Shown here: in pieces, positions 1 to 8,932 of the stretch
Numbering within the stretch: position 1 is the stretch's first letter
Layout of the letters: each line of letters opens with the position of its first letter
From: Actinoalloteichus_B caeruleus
Lineage (GTDB): Bacteria; Actinomycetota; Actinomycetes; Mycobacteriales; Pseudonocardiaceae
DNA length: 64,000 bases
Assembly (NCBI RefSeq): GCF_000718005.1
Contig: NZ_JODV01000012.1
Strand: one strand, 5' to 3'
Program-made: the position numbers and the translations under genes
Notes under the pieces: generated by a model
What the model was told of the DNA's origin: nothing
What the model saw: only the letters and a program-made list of their open reading frames with translations
Database searches by the model: none

Positions 1-2
1 TC

Positions 3-860
3 GGGGGCCAGGAGTTCGGGGCCGAGATGTTCTGGATCACGCGGATACCCCGCACGTCGGCGCTCGTCCTCGCGGGCTGCGCCATGAGCGTGTCGGGGTT
101 GATCATGCAGCTCATCACCCAGAACCGCTTCGTGGAACCCACGACCACCGGCACCACCGAATGGGCCACGCTCGGACTCCTGCTGACCGTGATCGTCGCC
201 CCGCAGGCCACCCTGTCCACCCGGATGGCGGTGGCGAGCTGCTTCGCGTTCGTCGGCACCCTGGTGTTCCTCGCCATCCTGCGTCGGGTGGCGCTGCGTT
301 CCTCGCTGATCGTCCCCCTCATCGGGATCATGCTCGGCGCGGTCGTCTCGGCGTTCACCACCTACCTGGCGGTCTCGACCCAGCTGCTCCAGATGCTCGG
401 CACCTGGTTCACGGGCAGCTTCACCAGCGTGGTGCGCGGCCGGTACGAGTTCCTGTGGGTCGTGGCGATCGTCGTGGTGATCGCCTACGTGGTCGCGGAC
501 CGGTTCACGGTGGCCGGGTTGGGCAAGGATGTGGCGACCAACGTGGGGGTCAACTACAACCACGTGATGCTGGTGGGCACCACCCTCGTGGCGATCGCCA
601 GCGGGATCACGACCGTCGTCGTCGGGTTCCTGCCCTTCCTGGGCCTCGTCGTCCCCAACCTGGTCTCGATGGTCCGGGGCGACAACCTCCGGTCCAACCT
701 GCCCTGGGTGTGCCTCGGTGGCATCGCCATCGTCACGCTCTGCGACATCGTGGGACGGGTCATCCGGATGCCGTTCGAAATCCCCGTCTCGATGATCCTC
801 GGCATCCTCGGTGCCGCGGTCTTCATCACGCTTCTCCTGAGGCAGCGTCGTCATGGCTGA
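3..860 (+). CDS. Siderophore ABC transporter permease (FecCD family), 5' end outside window
   Basis: This is an integral membrane permease subunit that moves ferric siderophores across the cytoplasmic membrane. The frame is already open at the window edge and reads into the first methionine at 27. The family motif around ISRIPRT (here ITRIPRTSALVLAGCAMS, followed by GLIMQ) normally sits well inside the protein, so the true start lies to the left. Multiple hydrophobic segments follow, and the GFLPFLGLVVPNLVSMVRG stretch is the FecCD loop that contacts the ATPase. The stop overlaps the next permease start by 8 bases, showing one operon. The arrangement (permease, permease, ATPase) matches YclNOP-type catecholate or petrobactin importers; the binding protein is expected just upstream. 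Any iron-responsive operator is also outside the window. Confidence 0.93.
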   Translation, partial: GGQEFGAEMFWITRIPRTSALVLAGCAMSVSGLIMQLITQNRFVEPTTTGTTEWATLGLLLTVIVAPQATLSTRMAVASCFAFVGTLVFLAILRRVALRSSLIVPLIGIMLGAVVSAFTTYLAVSTQLLQMLGTWFTGSFTSVVRGRYEFLWVVAIVVVIAYVVADRFTVAGLGKDVATNVGVNYNHVMLVGTTLVAIASGITTVVVGFLPFLGLVVPNLVSMVRGDNLRSNLPWVCLGGIAIVTLCDIVGRVIRMPFEIPVSMILGILGAAVFITLLLRQRRHG

Positions 861-1890
861 CACCAGCACATCCCTCCCCACCCGTCCCGCTCCCGCCCCC
901 GACGTCGACCGGGACCGGCGGAGCGCACCCCGGCTCTGGCCGAGGTTCGCCGTTCTCGGCCTGGTGGCCGTCGCCGCCGTGGTCGGGGTCCTGGTGTGGA
1001 ACATCCCCTCCACCCCGGGGAGCCGGGGTTTCTGGCTCGCCGTCGAGATGCGGTTCACCACCGTGGCGACCATCCTGATCGTCGCCTGCTGCCAGGCGGT
1101 CGCCACCGTGCTGTTCCACACCGCGACCAACAACCGCATCCTCACCCCCTCGATCATGGGGTTCGAGGCCGTCTACGTGGTCATCCAGACCGCGCTCGTG
1201 TTCTTCTTCGGCGGCGCCGCCGCGGCGGCCACCGACGGGCTGGCCAAGGTCGCGATCCAGAGCCTGCTCATGGTGGGTTTCGCGACCGTGCTCTACACCT
1301 GGTTGTTCTCGGGACGGCGCGGGAACCTGCACGTGATGCTGTTGGTCGGGGTCGTCCTCGGCGTCGGTTTCGGCTCGCTGTCCTCGTTCATGCAGCGGTT
1401 GCTCACGCCGAGCGAGTTCGACGTGCTCTCGGCGCGGCTGTTCGGCAACCTGAGCATGTCCAACGAGGCGTACCTGCCGTGGGCGGCGCTGGTGATCGCG
1501 GTCGCGCTCGGCGTCGTCTGGCGGCGGCGCCACCACCTGGACGTGATCGCGCTGGGCCGGGACACGGCGACGAACCTCGGTCTGCGCTACAAGCGCGAGG
1601 TCACCGTGCTGCTGATCCTCACCTCGGTGCTGATCTCGATCTCCACGACCCTGGTGGGGCCGATGACGTTCTTCGGGTTCATCGTCGCCACCCTCGCCTA
1701 CCAGTTGACGGGTTCGTCCCAGCACCGCCACGTACTGCCCTTCGCGTTCCTCCTCAGCGTCGTCACCCTGCTCGGCGGCTACTTCGTGCTCCGCCACGTG
1801 TTCTACGCGGCCGGGTTGCTGTCGGTCATCATCGAGTTCGCGGGTGGGCTCTTCTTCATCGTCCACCTGCTGCGGAAGGGCGCCCTGTGA
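853..1890 (+). CDS. Siderophore ABC transporter permease (FecCD family)
   Basis: This second membrane permease of the siderophore importer is 345 residues, the usual family length. The N-terminus has a cytoplasmic stretch of about 35 residues, then a first membrane helix (FAVLGLVAVAAVVGVLVW). The characteristic NNRILTPSIMGFEAVY motif near residue 95 and the C-terminal GPMTFFGFIVATLAYQLTG loop are FecCD/YclO signatures. It starts at ATG 853 inside the end of the previous permease and its TGA overlaps the GTG of the ATPase gene, so the three are translationally coupled. The two permeases would form a heterodimeric channel. The siderophore is unknown; YclO-like proteins are known for petrobactin and related catecholates. 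Confidence 0.93.
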   Translation: MADTSTSLPTRPAPAPDVDRDRRSAPRLWPRFAVLGLVAVAAVVGVLVWNIPSTPGSRGFWLAVEMRFTTVATILIVACCQAVATVLFHTATNNRILTPSIMGFEAVYVVIQTALVFFFGGAAAAATDGLAKVAIQSLLMVGFATVLYTWLFSGRRGNLHVMLLVGVVLGVGFGSLSSFMQRLLTPSEFDVLSARLFGNLSMSNEAYLPWAALVIAVALGVVWRRRHHLDVIALGRDTATNLGLRYKREVTVLLILTSVLISISTTLVGPMTFFGFIVATLAYQLTGSSQHRHVLPFAFLLSVVTLLGGYFVLRHVFYAAGLLSVIIEFAGGLFFIVHLLRKGAL

Positions 1891-2645
1891 TCACCCTGTC
1901 GGACGTCACCAAGACCTACGGGGACACCACGGTCCTCGGCCCGCTCACCCTGAGCGTCCCCGGCGGGGGCATCACCGCGCTCGTCGGACCGAACGGGGCG
2001 GGCAAGTCCACGATGTTGACGATCATCGGCCGGTTGACCGAACCGACCACGGGTACCGTCACCATCGGTGGGCACGACATCACCCGGACCCCGAGCCGCG
2101 AGCTCGCCAGGACGGCATCGATCCTCCGGCAGGAGAACCACTTCATCACCCGGCTGACGGTCCGGGAACTCGTGGGTTTCGGACGGTTCCCGCACTCCCG
2201 GGGACGCCTCACCCGCGAGGACCACCGGCACGTCGACCAGGCCATCGAGTTCCTGGACCTGGGCGAGCTGGAACACCGGTACCTCGACCAGTTGTCGGGT
2301 GGGCAGCGGCAGCGCGCCTACGTGGCGATGGTCCTCGCCCAGGACACCGACTACATCCTGTTGGACGAGCCGCTGAACAACCTGGACATGCGGCACGCCG
2401 TGGCGATGATGAAACAGCTCAGGAAGGCGGCGGACGAGCTCGGGAAGACGATCGTCATCGTCATCCACGACATCAACTTCGCCTCGGCCTACGCCGACCA
2501 CATCATCGCCCTCACCCGGGGCAGGGTGGCCCAGGCGGGACCGCCGTCGGAGCTGATGACGCGGTCCACGCTGGAGGAGGTGTTCGAGACCCCCGTCGAG
2601 GTCCGCCGTGACGGCCCCCACCCCCTGGCCGTCTACTACCGGTAG
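1887..2645 (+). CDS. Siderophore ABC transporter ATP-binding protein
   Basis: This is the cytoplasmic ATPase that powers the siderophore importer. The start is GTG at 1887, which overlaps the upstream stop as GTGA. The 252-residue protein carries Walker A (GPNGAGKST) near residue 35, the Q-loop (ILRQENHF), the ABC signature LSGGQRQRAYVAMVLAQ, Walker B (YILLDEPLNNLD) and the switch histidine (VIVIHDINFA). All catalytic elements are intact. It is the FepC/YclP type of iron-chelate ATPase and the last gene of this operon, which ends 193 bases before the convergent BREX operon. Confidence 0.95.
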   Translation: MITLSDVTKTYGDTTVLGPLTLSVPGGGITALVGPNGAGKSTMLTIIGRLTEPTTGTVTIGGHDITRTPSRELARTASILRQENHFITRLTVRELVGFGRFPHSRGRLTREDHRHVDQAIEFLDLGELEHRYLDQLSGGQRQRAYVAMVLAQDTDYILLDEPLNNLDMRHAVAMMKQLRKAADELGKTIVIVIHDINFASAYADHIIALTRGRVAQAGPPSELMTRSTLEEVFETPVEVRRDGPHPLAVYYR

Positions 2646-2654
2646 CCGGGCCGG

Positions 2655-2690
2655 GGGCCGGTGGGGAGGTGATCAGCTTTCGACCGGCCC
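2655..2690. terminator. Candidate bidirectional terminator between convergent operons
   Basis: A perfect 8-base inverted repeat (GGGCCGGT at 2655-2662, ACCGGCCC at 2683-2690) with a 20-base loop lies just after the siderophore operon stop and before the convergent brxHI stop. There is no U-run, which is common for actinomycete terminators. Assignment rests on position and symmetry only. Confidence 0.4.
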
Positions 2691-2838
2691 GCGATGTGGC
2701 GCAGGGCTCGTCGGGGGGTGGCGTGTGGCCGAGGCGGGCCGTCGCGAGGAGGTCCTTCCCGCTGGGTAGAACGGGCACGTCGAGAGGTTCGCCGACCCGA
2801 CACTGTCCCAGGTGCGCCCGCTGGTGTTCGGCTAGCGG

Positions 2839-4941
2839 TCAACGGGCGACGAAACGCACAGCACCGCCCAACAGTGCTCGAGCGGCGTCGACGTCGGCCA
2901 TGCGGGTGGCGAGTGTCGCCTCGGCGAGGTGCGGTGGGAGCGCGTCGGCGAACTTCAGTCCGCGCAGCGCCCGTTCGTCGACCTCTGGCAGGCACACCCG
3001 TTCCAGTGCTTCCCGGCTCCCCGTCCGCCACGACTCCCGCGTCAGATCGCCGCGCAGTCGGATCGACACGTCGTCGAACGTCCGCTTCTCTTCTGCGACC
3101 CAGGCCAGCGAGGCTGTGAGAGTAGCATTGGCCCGGAATCCGGCCCAGGTCCACCAACGCGTGGCATGGTGTGAGCGGGTGATGACAGTTGCCGCCGGGT
3201 GAACGGACCCATCTCGGTCATCACGGAGTTCGGAGAGTAGCCGTTGGGCGCGCTGGGTCAACACCACGGGGGGGTCGGCGCCCAACAGTACGTCCCGTGC
3301 CGCCCGTGCCATCGCGAAACTCACGCCCCCTGTCCCCGGTGCGAGCCAACGGGCTCGGCCACCGTAATCGGCTGGCTCAACGAAGCAACGACGTCGTTTC
3401 CAGTCGATCCAGGTGACCTTCCAGCTCCGGCCCGCCAGGAGCAGAAGCCTCGGCCCTTCCACCTTCTCGGTCAGCAACGCGGGGTCGGCACGGCCGACCT
3501 CCCGGCGCCCTTCGAGCACGGTGAACTGGGGTGGGGCCGTGAAGACAGCGGTCATGTCCATGAAGTTTCGGCGGCCGAACCGACGCTCGGCTTCGGGACC
3601 GATGAACATCATCGGCCCGTCCTGTTCGATGAACCCCTCGCCGAGTAGGTAGCCCAGGACCGCGTCGGCTCCGCTGTCGAACGGTGGCAGGTCGTTCCAG
3701 GCGTGTTGCCATGTCGCACGATCAATGGCCTGTTCCTGCAAACACAACGCGAGGGTCTGCTGGGCGATGATGTGTCGAGGGTCGGCTGGGGGCTGGACAG
3801 CTTCGACGTAGCCCCTCCCCCACAACAGGAGCAACGCCGAGGACCACAACAGCGCCTCCTCGCGTATTGCGAGGAAGAGACAGTTCCGGGTCGTCCCGGC
3901 TCGGCGGCCGCTCCGCCCCAGCCGTTGCAGGAAGGACGCGACCGTTGAAGGGGTGTTGATCTGCACGACACGGTCCAGGTCTCCGACGTCGATGCCGAGT
4001 TCGAGCGTCGAGGTAGCCACGATCACGCAGTCTCGGGAGTCCGCGAAGGCGCGCTCAGCGCGACGTCGCTCGTCCAGCGACAAGGAGGCGTGCGAAAGGT
4101 GGGTCGTCACCCCGCGAGCACGCAGGGCGGCGCCGATTTCCTCCACGAGCTGGCGGGAGTCGCAGAACACCAACCGCTTCTCCCCGCGGTGGAGTGCGGC
4201 GATGACGGCGGCCGCGTTGTCCACCGAGCCCACGTAGTCCAGTTCGATGTCCCCGGGCGGCGGGCCTGTCCTCGCCGTTGAATGGGGTGCGACGACGATT
4301 CCCGGCCGGGCCCCCTGACCTGAACCCTGCATCCACGCCAACAGCTCCGACGGGTTTCCCACGGTCGCGGACAGCCCAATACGTTGGATGGGTCGCTGCG
4401 TCAGCACCGAGAGTCTTTCGAGGACCGCGAGGAGGTGCCAGCCACGATCGTCCCCCGCAAAGGCGTGGACCTCGTCAATCACTACCGCGCGCACACCGGA
4501 GAGGAACCGATGGTGGTCCACGTTCGGGCTGACCAGCATGGATTCGAGGGATTCCGGCGTGGTCAGCAGAACGTCCGGAGGATCGCGAAGGATTTTCCGG
4601 CGTTTCGAGGTGGATACGTCGCCGTGCCACAAGTCCACGCGTCGGCCCACCCAGGACCCGTAGCTCGCCAGGCGGGGAAGGAGGTCGTTGAGCAGGGCCT
4701 TCAGCGGGCACAGGAAGAGGACCGATACACCCGTCCAGCCCTGATCCTCCATCGCGCTGAGGACGGGGAGGAAGGCCGCCTCGGTCTTGCCCCCTGCTGT
4801 CGGGGCCAGCAGCAAGGCATCCTTCCCGTTGAGGACAGGCTCGATGGCCTGTTCCTGCAACGGGCGGAGGGTTCGCCAGCCGAGAGTGTTGACCACGTGG
4901 TGCACCACTACCGGATGCAAGCGGGTCACCGGGTCGGTCAT
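2839..4941 (-). CDS. brxHI: BREX type 2 DEAD/DEAH-box helicase BrxHI
   Basis: This 700-residue Lhr-like superfamily 2 helicase is the sixth and last gene of the BREX type 2 (Pgl) operon. Walker A reads LAPTAGGKTEAAF near residue 45. The Walker B/DEAH-type box is IDEVHAFAGDDRGWH near residue 155, and helicase motif VI is QRLGRSGRRAG near residue 340. The start ATG overlaps the brxD stop by four bases, so expression is coupled. BrxHI is one of the genes used in the literature to define type 2 BREX together with pglWXYZ and brxD. Its exact step in phage exclusion is not established. Confidence 0.9.
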   Translation of the reverse strand: MTDPVTRLHPVVVHHVVNTLGWRTLRPLQEQAIEPVLNGKDALLLAPTAGGKTEAAFLPVLSAMEDQGWTGVSVLFLCPLKALLNDLLPRLASYGSWVGRRVDLWHGDVSTSKRRKILRDPPDVLLTTPESLESMLVSPNVDHHRFLSGVRAVVIDEVHAFAGDDRGWHLLAVLERLSVLTQRPIQRIGLSATVGNPSELLAWMQGSGQGARPGIVVAPHSTARTGPPPGDIELDYVGSVDNAAAVIAALHRGEKRLVFCDSRQLVEEIGAALRARGVTTHLSHASLSLDERRRAERAFADSRDCVIVATSTLELGIDVGDLDRVVQINTPSTVASFLQRLGRSGRRAGTTRNCLFLAIREEALLWSSALLLLWGRGYVEAVQPPADPRHIIAQQTLALCLQEQAIDRATWQHAWNDLPPFDSGADAVLGYLLGEGFIEQDGPMMFIGPEAERRFGRRNFMDMTAVFTAPPQFTVLEGRREVGRADPALLTEKVEGPRLLLLAGRSWKVTWIDWKRRRCFVEPADYGGRARWLAPGTGGVSFAMARAARDVLLGADPPVVLTQRAQRLLSELRDDRDGSVHPAATVITRSHHATRWWTWAGFRANATLTASLAWVAEEKRTFDDVSIRLRGDLTRESWRTGSREALERVCLPEVDERALRGLKFADALPPHLAEATLATRMADVDAARALLGGAVRFVAR

Positions 4942-6257
4942 GGCAGGTTCAGCGGGACATCGTCGGCACTGGTCACGACTCGTTTCTCGTCGTCGACCAG
5001 CTCATGGGTGGTGACGGTCAACTGGTAGTGCTTCCGGGGGTCGAACTCGGCGTATTCGTCAACCCGATCGAGGACGTCCGCCACCAACTTGCGCAGGAAG
5101 ATCCTCGGCGCGACCCCGACGTGTCCCCCCAGCTCACCGACCAACGCCCGCGCGAGTACGCCGAGGTAGTCGTCGTCGACCACGTCGACAACCCGTTGCG
5201 GGTGACGTGCACCCACCGCGTACAGGTCGCGGATCTTGCGCCCCAACTCCCTGAGACGGTCGTGGTCGAAGCCTGGCAGCCTGAGCTGCACCGCCCGAGG
5301 AGAGTCGAAGCGGGCGTCGGTGGTGAAGTCAGTCGCTAGCCGCTGCGCTAGTGCGGGTAGCCGCTGGACTCCCTGCTGGCCGTCGAAGAACGCGGGTGTC
5401 CCCGTGAGCACCAGGAACAGTCCGGGGAACCGGCCAGTGTCGATCTCGTCGAGCAGCTGACGCAGCGCGTTCAACCCCTTTTCCCTGACATCACCGCGGA
5501 CACGCTGCAAGGTCTCCGTCTCGTCCAGCACCAGCAGCAGCCCCGGATGGCCGCAGTCCCGCAGGATGAGCAGCAAGCCTTGCAGGAAACCCAGGGCTGC
5601 GAAGTGGTCGAGATCCCCCCGCACTCCGGCCGTGCGGCGAGCGGCGGCCGCGACCGCTTTCTGCCCGCCCAGCCATGCCACGATCGCCTCCGCCGTCGCT
5701 CCGTCGCCCGCCTCAACGGCTCGTCGGTAGCCTCGGAGCGCCGCCGCGAACGCGGGTGTGGTGCGCGCCACATCAGCGAGCCGGTTCTCCAGCAGCTCGT
5801 CCACTCGCCGCGCGAGCGCTACCTCGTCCTCGGGTTCCACGTCGGCGGATTCGAGGACCTGCTCCTCGAGGGTGTACAGCCACGAATCGATGACGGCGCG
5901 CAGCGCGCTCGGCTGGTGTGTCGCCGTCGTCAACCGCTCCGTGAGGCGGCGGTACACCGTCTCCAGACGGTGCAGTGGCGTTTCGGTTTCGGAGATCTGG
6001 ATCTCCGCGGTCGCCAGGCCGCGACGCTTCGCCTTCTCCGCGAGCCAGCGGGCGAAAAAGGTTTTGCCGGCGCCGTACTCGCCACGAATCGCGTGGAAAG
6101 CGGCTCCCCCACTCGCGACCGTCACGAGGTTCTCGTCGATGGCGGCGTCGAAGCGGTCCAGTCCCACGGCAAGGAGGTCCAGTCCGTTCTGGGGTACGGT
6201 GCCGCGGCGAAGTGCGTCGATGATCTCCCGGCGACGGGCTTCGCTGGTGGCTGTCAT
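4938..6257 (-). CDS. brxD: BREX system ATP-binding protein BrxD
   Basis: This 439-residue P-loop ATPase of the BREX type 2 operon has Walker A (RGEYGAGKTFFARWL) near residue 57 and Walker B (LLLVLDETETLQRV) near residue 240. The N-terminal MTATSEARRREIIDALRRG and the following VGLDRFDAAIDENL are typical of the BrxD/DUF2791 family. The ATG overlaps the pglZ stop and its own stop overlaps the brxHI start, each by four bases. The role in phage defence is known from genetics as part of the BREX gene set; the biochemical activity beyond a predicted ATPase is not settled. Confidence 0.9.
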   Translation of the reverse strand: MTATSEARRREIIDALRRGTVPQNGLDLLAVGLDRFDAAIDENLVTVASGGAAFHAIRGEYGAGKTFFARWLAEKAKRRGLATAEIQISETETPLHRLETVYRRLTERLTTATHQPSALRAVIDSWLYTLEEQVLESADVEPEDEVALARRVDELLENRLADVARTTPAFAAALRGYRRAVEAGDGATAEAIVAWLGGQKAVAAAARRTAGVRGDLDHFAALGFLQGLLLILRDCGHPGLLLVLDETETLQRVRGDVREKGLNALRQLLDEIDTGRFPGLFLVLTGTPAFFDGQQGVQRLPALAQRLATDFTTDARFDSPRAVQLRLPGFDHDRLRELGRKIRDLYAVGARHPQRVVDVVDDDYLGVLARALVGELGGHVGVAPRIFLRKLVADVLDRVDEYAEFDPRKHYQLTVTTHELVDDEKRVVTSADDVPLNLP

Positions 6258-8932
6258 GGTCCCCTCACTCCGAACTGCGTTCGCAGCACCTCGACGTCGA
6301 GCTTGAGCCGCTGTCCGCCGTCGACGACGGACAGGACGGGATACCCGTCGACGTTCAGCAAACGCTGCAGGGTGGTCACGAAGAACTCTGGCCGGCGCGC
6401 CGCGCGTCCGGCGACCGTGGTGACGGCGGCCGTGCTGAGGATGCCGTCCGCCGACACCACAGCATCAATGACATCAGCGACGACTTTCCCGTCCGGTGCC
6501 CTGGGAACGAAGTGACACTGGCCCTGATAGATCTCGGTGGCGACGACCTGGGTGCCGAGCGAGACCGTGGCCGGCTCGACGGGAAACAACGGAACCACGT
6601 CCTCGGTGGCTCGCGATTTCCGCGAGCCGCCCCGCTTCCCGGTGCCGAGTTCGGTGGTGAGTGTGCGTCCCGTCCACCAGTCAGGCTGAACAACCTCGGG
6701 GGACAGGACGGTCCACCCCGCCGGTTCCGCCCCTCCGGGAGGGAGGAACGCCAGAACGGGAACCGTCATCTCCGCGAGGGACACGCCCCCGTGGTAGCCA
6801 TTCTTGGCCGAGGTGTACCGGATGTCCTCCCGCCAGGGAACCACCAGGTCATCCTGCCCGTACATGACGCGGGGCCCGGTAACCGCGATCTCCCCCGCCT
6901 TCGGCTCTCCTGTGCGCCACCGCGCCGACTCCGCCCCCGGCGCGGAGGTCCGCTCGCTGCCCGGCCGGGCGAGGACGTGGCCGTGGTCGGAGGTGAGGAC
7001 GACGGGGCGGCCGTAGCTCCGAGCGGCGTCCAACAGCTCCGGCAGGTAGGTGACATCGCGGAGCGACCACTGGGTGCGATCGCCTTCGCGGCCCTGGTCC
7101 AGGGCGTAGTCAACGGTGTTGAGCACGACTCCGACCACCGCCGCGCTGTCGGAGATCGCGCCGAGCAAGGAATCGGAGAGGCGGTACCCGTCCTCACCCG
7201 GGATATCAGCCTTGTGGAACAGGAAGGCGGTTTTGCGGTGCTGGTGTTGCCAAAACGCTCGGAACCCCTTTTCCTCATCGGCCTGGCCGCCGACTCCCAG
7301 CTGGCCGGTGAGGAGACTCGCTCGGCTCACCCGAGTCACTGAGGGGAGGGCCGCGACGGCCGCCGTGCGACGTCCCGCATCGGGTGTCACCTCGTGCCAC
7401 AGATTGCCGGCGAGCTGTTCCGCGAGGTCCACCGCGACAGCACCACTCATCCCGTCGAGGACGATCAGCAGCGGTGCGGGCTTGCCCTTGAGCGGAGCGA
7501 CGACGTCGGCCAACACCTGCTCGATCAGGAGGCAGCCGGCGCTTTCCTGTGCTGAGGCATGCTGGGTCCAACGCGCCACATGCGTCGCGAATTCCTCGTC
7601 CAACGCGTCTCGACGCTTCCGCGCCGCCTCGCACACGGCGCGGTATGCCTGGCCGACGACAGGGTCATCGGACGGGTCTCCCTGCGCCAGTGCCGTCACC
7701 GCACGGTCCACCCACGACCAGGTGTTCATCTGACCACTGATGCCAGCAGCGACGGACGTCACCTCGGGGGTCGGTTCGGCGAGCCACCGGGCCAGTCGGG
7801 CGGCCATCTCGGCGGGTCGAACCCGGGCGGGTTCGAGCCTGGCGAGCGCGTGGTCGCGGACCGCGGACAACGCGTGGTTAAGGTGCTCTGAGCGTGCCCG
7901 GGCGGGATGGGCCAGCGCACCGGCGAGGGCCCGGAGGCGTCGGGTGAACGTCGACGGCAGAAGGTCGTTCTCGGCGAGGCTCTCGGTGAGGTTCGCGGCG
8001 TCGGCGATCCGGTCCGCCCGACGGACGACCTCCATCACCCGATGTCGGGCGGCGTCACCGGTGCGGCTCGACGCCGCTTCGCTGACCCACCGTTGCAGGG
8101 TCCCAGCCACCGCCGCGGTGAAAGCCCGGACCTCCTCCGTTCGAGTACCTCCGATCAGGCTGCCAAACGCGAACGCGGTGTCCACCGTTGCCCCAGGGTC
8201 CGTCGCCGCGGCACCGACCACGCCCAGCGGCATCACGTCGGAGCCACGCCCCTCCGCGACGAGCCGCATCAGCACCACCGCCGCCTCACCCACCGCTTCC
8301 ACCAGCCAGTCGACCAGCCCTGCGCGTTCGGCCTCCGACAGTGACGCGAACCGCACCGGCCCGGCGGGGTCTCGGGTCCAGTCCAGCAACGCCCCCGCGT
8401 CCAGGGCGCCGTCCCCGAGGATCCGGGGTCCCAGTCGCGCGCCGATGAGTGAGCGGATGGCGGTGTCCCGTGTGAGCACGGACCCGCCGCGAGGCCAGCC
8501 CTCCGGCGGCTCCGCGTCCAGAAGCGCGTCCACCAGCCACGTGTCCCGGCGGATACGGGTGTCCACAGAGACGGCTCCGAAGCGCTGAGCGACGATCCGA
8601 GCTCGGTCCACCGTGCGGGTGGACCGGCCGATCGCGTGCGCGCGAAGCTCCCAACCGAGCTGGTCGTCCGGCACACTGGTGGCGACGACGAGGAGCTCGT
8701 TCTCCACTCGGCGACGCTGGTGGTCCTGCCAGACCTCCACGATCCCGAGGACCGAGTGCTGATCGGTGACGCGCACCCGCACCCGTTCGGAGCCCCGCAC
8801 GAGGGTGAACGAGGTGCCGCCGTCGGAGTAGCGACCGTAGACCAGGAGGAGGCGACGGCCGTTGGCGTGCGGCAACCAGTCCTCGACCATCGCCTCCACG
8901 ATCCGACGGTCCACCGTCGGGGGCGCACTCAT
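6254..8932 (-). CDS. pglZ: BREX type 2 protein PglZ
   Basis: PglZ is the signature protein of all BREX systems, an alkaline-phosphatase-superfamily protein implicated in a nuclease or phosphohydrolase role. This one is 892 residues when started at ATG 8932 (MSAPPTVDRR), which overlaps the pglY stop as ATGA. The frame remains open further upstream, but those codons would lie inside pglY and lack conservation. The PglZ core begins near residue 485 with LLIVLDGMSGAVAVDLAEQL, giving the metal-binding aspartate, and includes LTSDHGHVLARPG near residue 650 with the Asp-His-Gly-His motif. The N-terminal half is the long helical region of type 2 PglZ. It lies between the ATPases PglY and BrxD, as in the Streptomyces coelicolor pgl system. 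Confidence 0.93.
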   Translation of the reverse strand: MSAPPTVDRRIVEAMVEDWLPHANGRRLLLVYGRYSDGGTSFTLVRGSERVRVRVTDQHSVLGIVEVWQDHQRRRVENELLVVATSVPDDQLGWELRAHAIGRSTRTVDRARIVAQRFGAVSVDTRIRRDTWLVDALLDAEPPEGWPRGGSVLTRDTAIRSLIGARLGPRILGDGALDAGALLDWTRDPAGPVRFASLSEAERAGLVDWLVEAVGEAAVVLMRLVAEGRGSDVMPLGVVGAAATDPGATVDTAFAFGSLIGGTRTEEVRAFTAAVAGTLQRWVSEAASSRTGDAARHRVMEVVRRADRIADAANLTESLAENDLLPSTFTRRLRALAGALAHPARARSEHLNHALSAVRDHALARLEPARVRPAEMAARLARWLAEPTPEVTSVAAGISGQMNTWSWVDRAVTALAQGDPSDDPVVGQAYRAVCEAARKRRDALDEEFATHVARWTQHASAQESAGCLLIEQVLADVVAPLKGKPAPLLIVLDGMSGAVAVDLAEQLAGNLWHEVTPDAGRRTAAVAALPSVTRVSRASLLTGQLGVGGQADEEKGFRAFWQHQHRKTAFLFHKADIPGEDGYRLSDSLLGAISDSAAVVGVVLNTVDYALDQGREGDRTQWSLRDVTYLPELLDAARSYGRPVVLTSDHGHVLARPGSERTSAPGAESARWRTGEPKAGEIAVTGPRVMYGQDDLVVPWREDIRYTSAKNGYHGGVSLAEMTVPVLAFLPPGGAEPAGWTVLSPEVVQPDWWTGRTLTTELGTGKRGGSRKSRATEDVVPLFPVEPATVSLGTQVVATEIYQGQCHFVPRAPDGKVVADVIDAVVSADGILSTAAVTTVAGRAARRPEFFVTTLQRLLNVDGYPVLSVVDGGQRLKLDVEVLRTQFGVRGP

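Noticed and set aside
826..1866. Long open frame on the minus strand across the siderophore permeases
   Set aside because: Extreme Gln/Glu/Arg/Gly composition and complete overlap with well-recognised FecCD genes; a typical antisense shadow in high-GC DNA.
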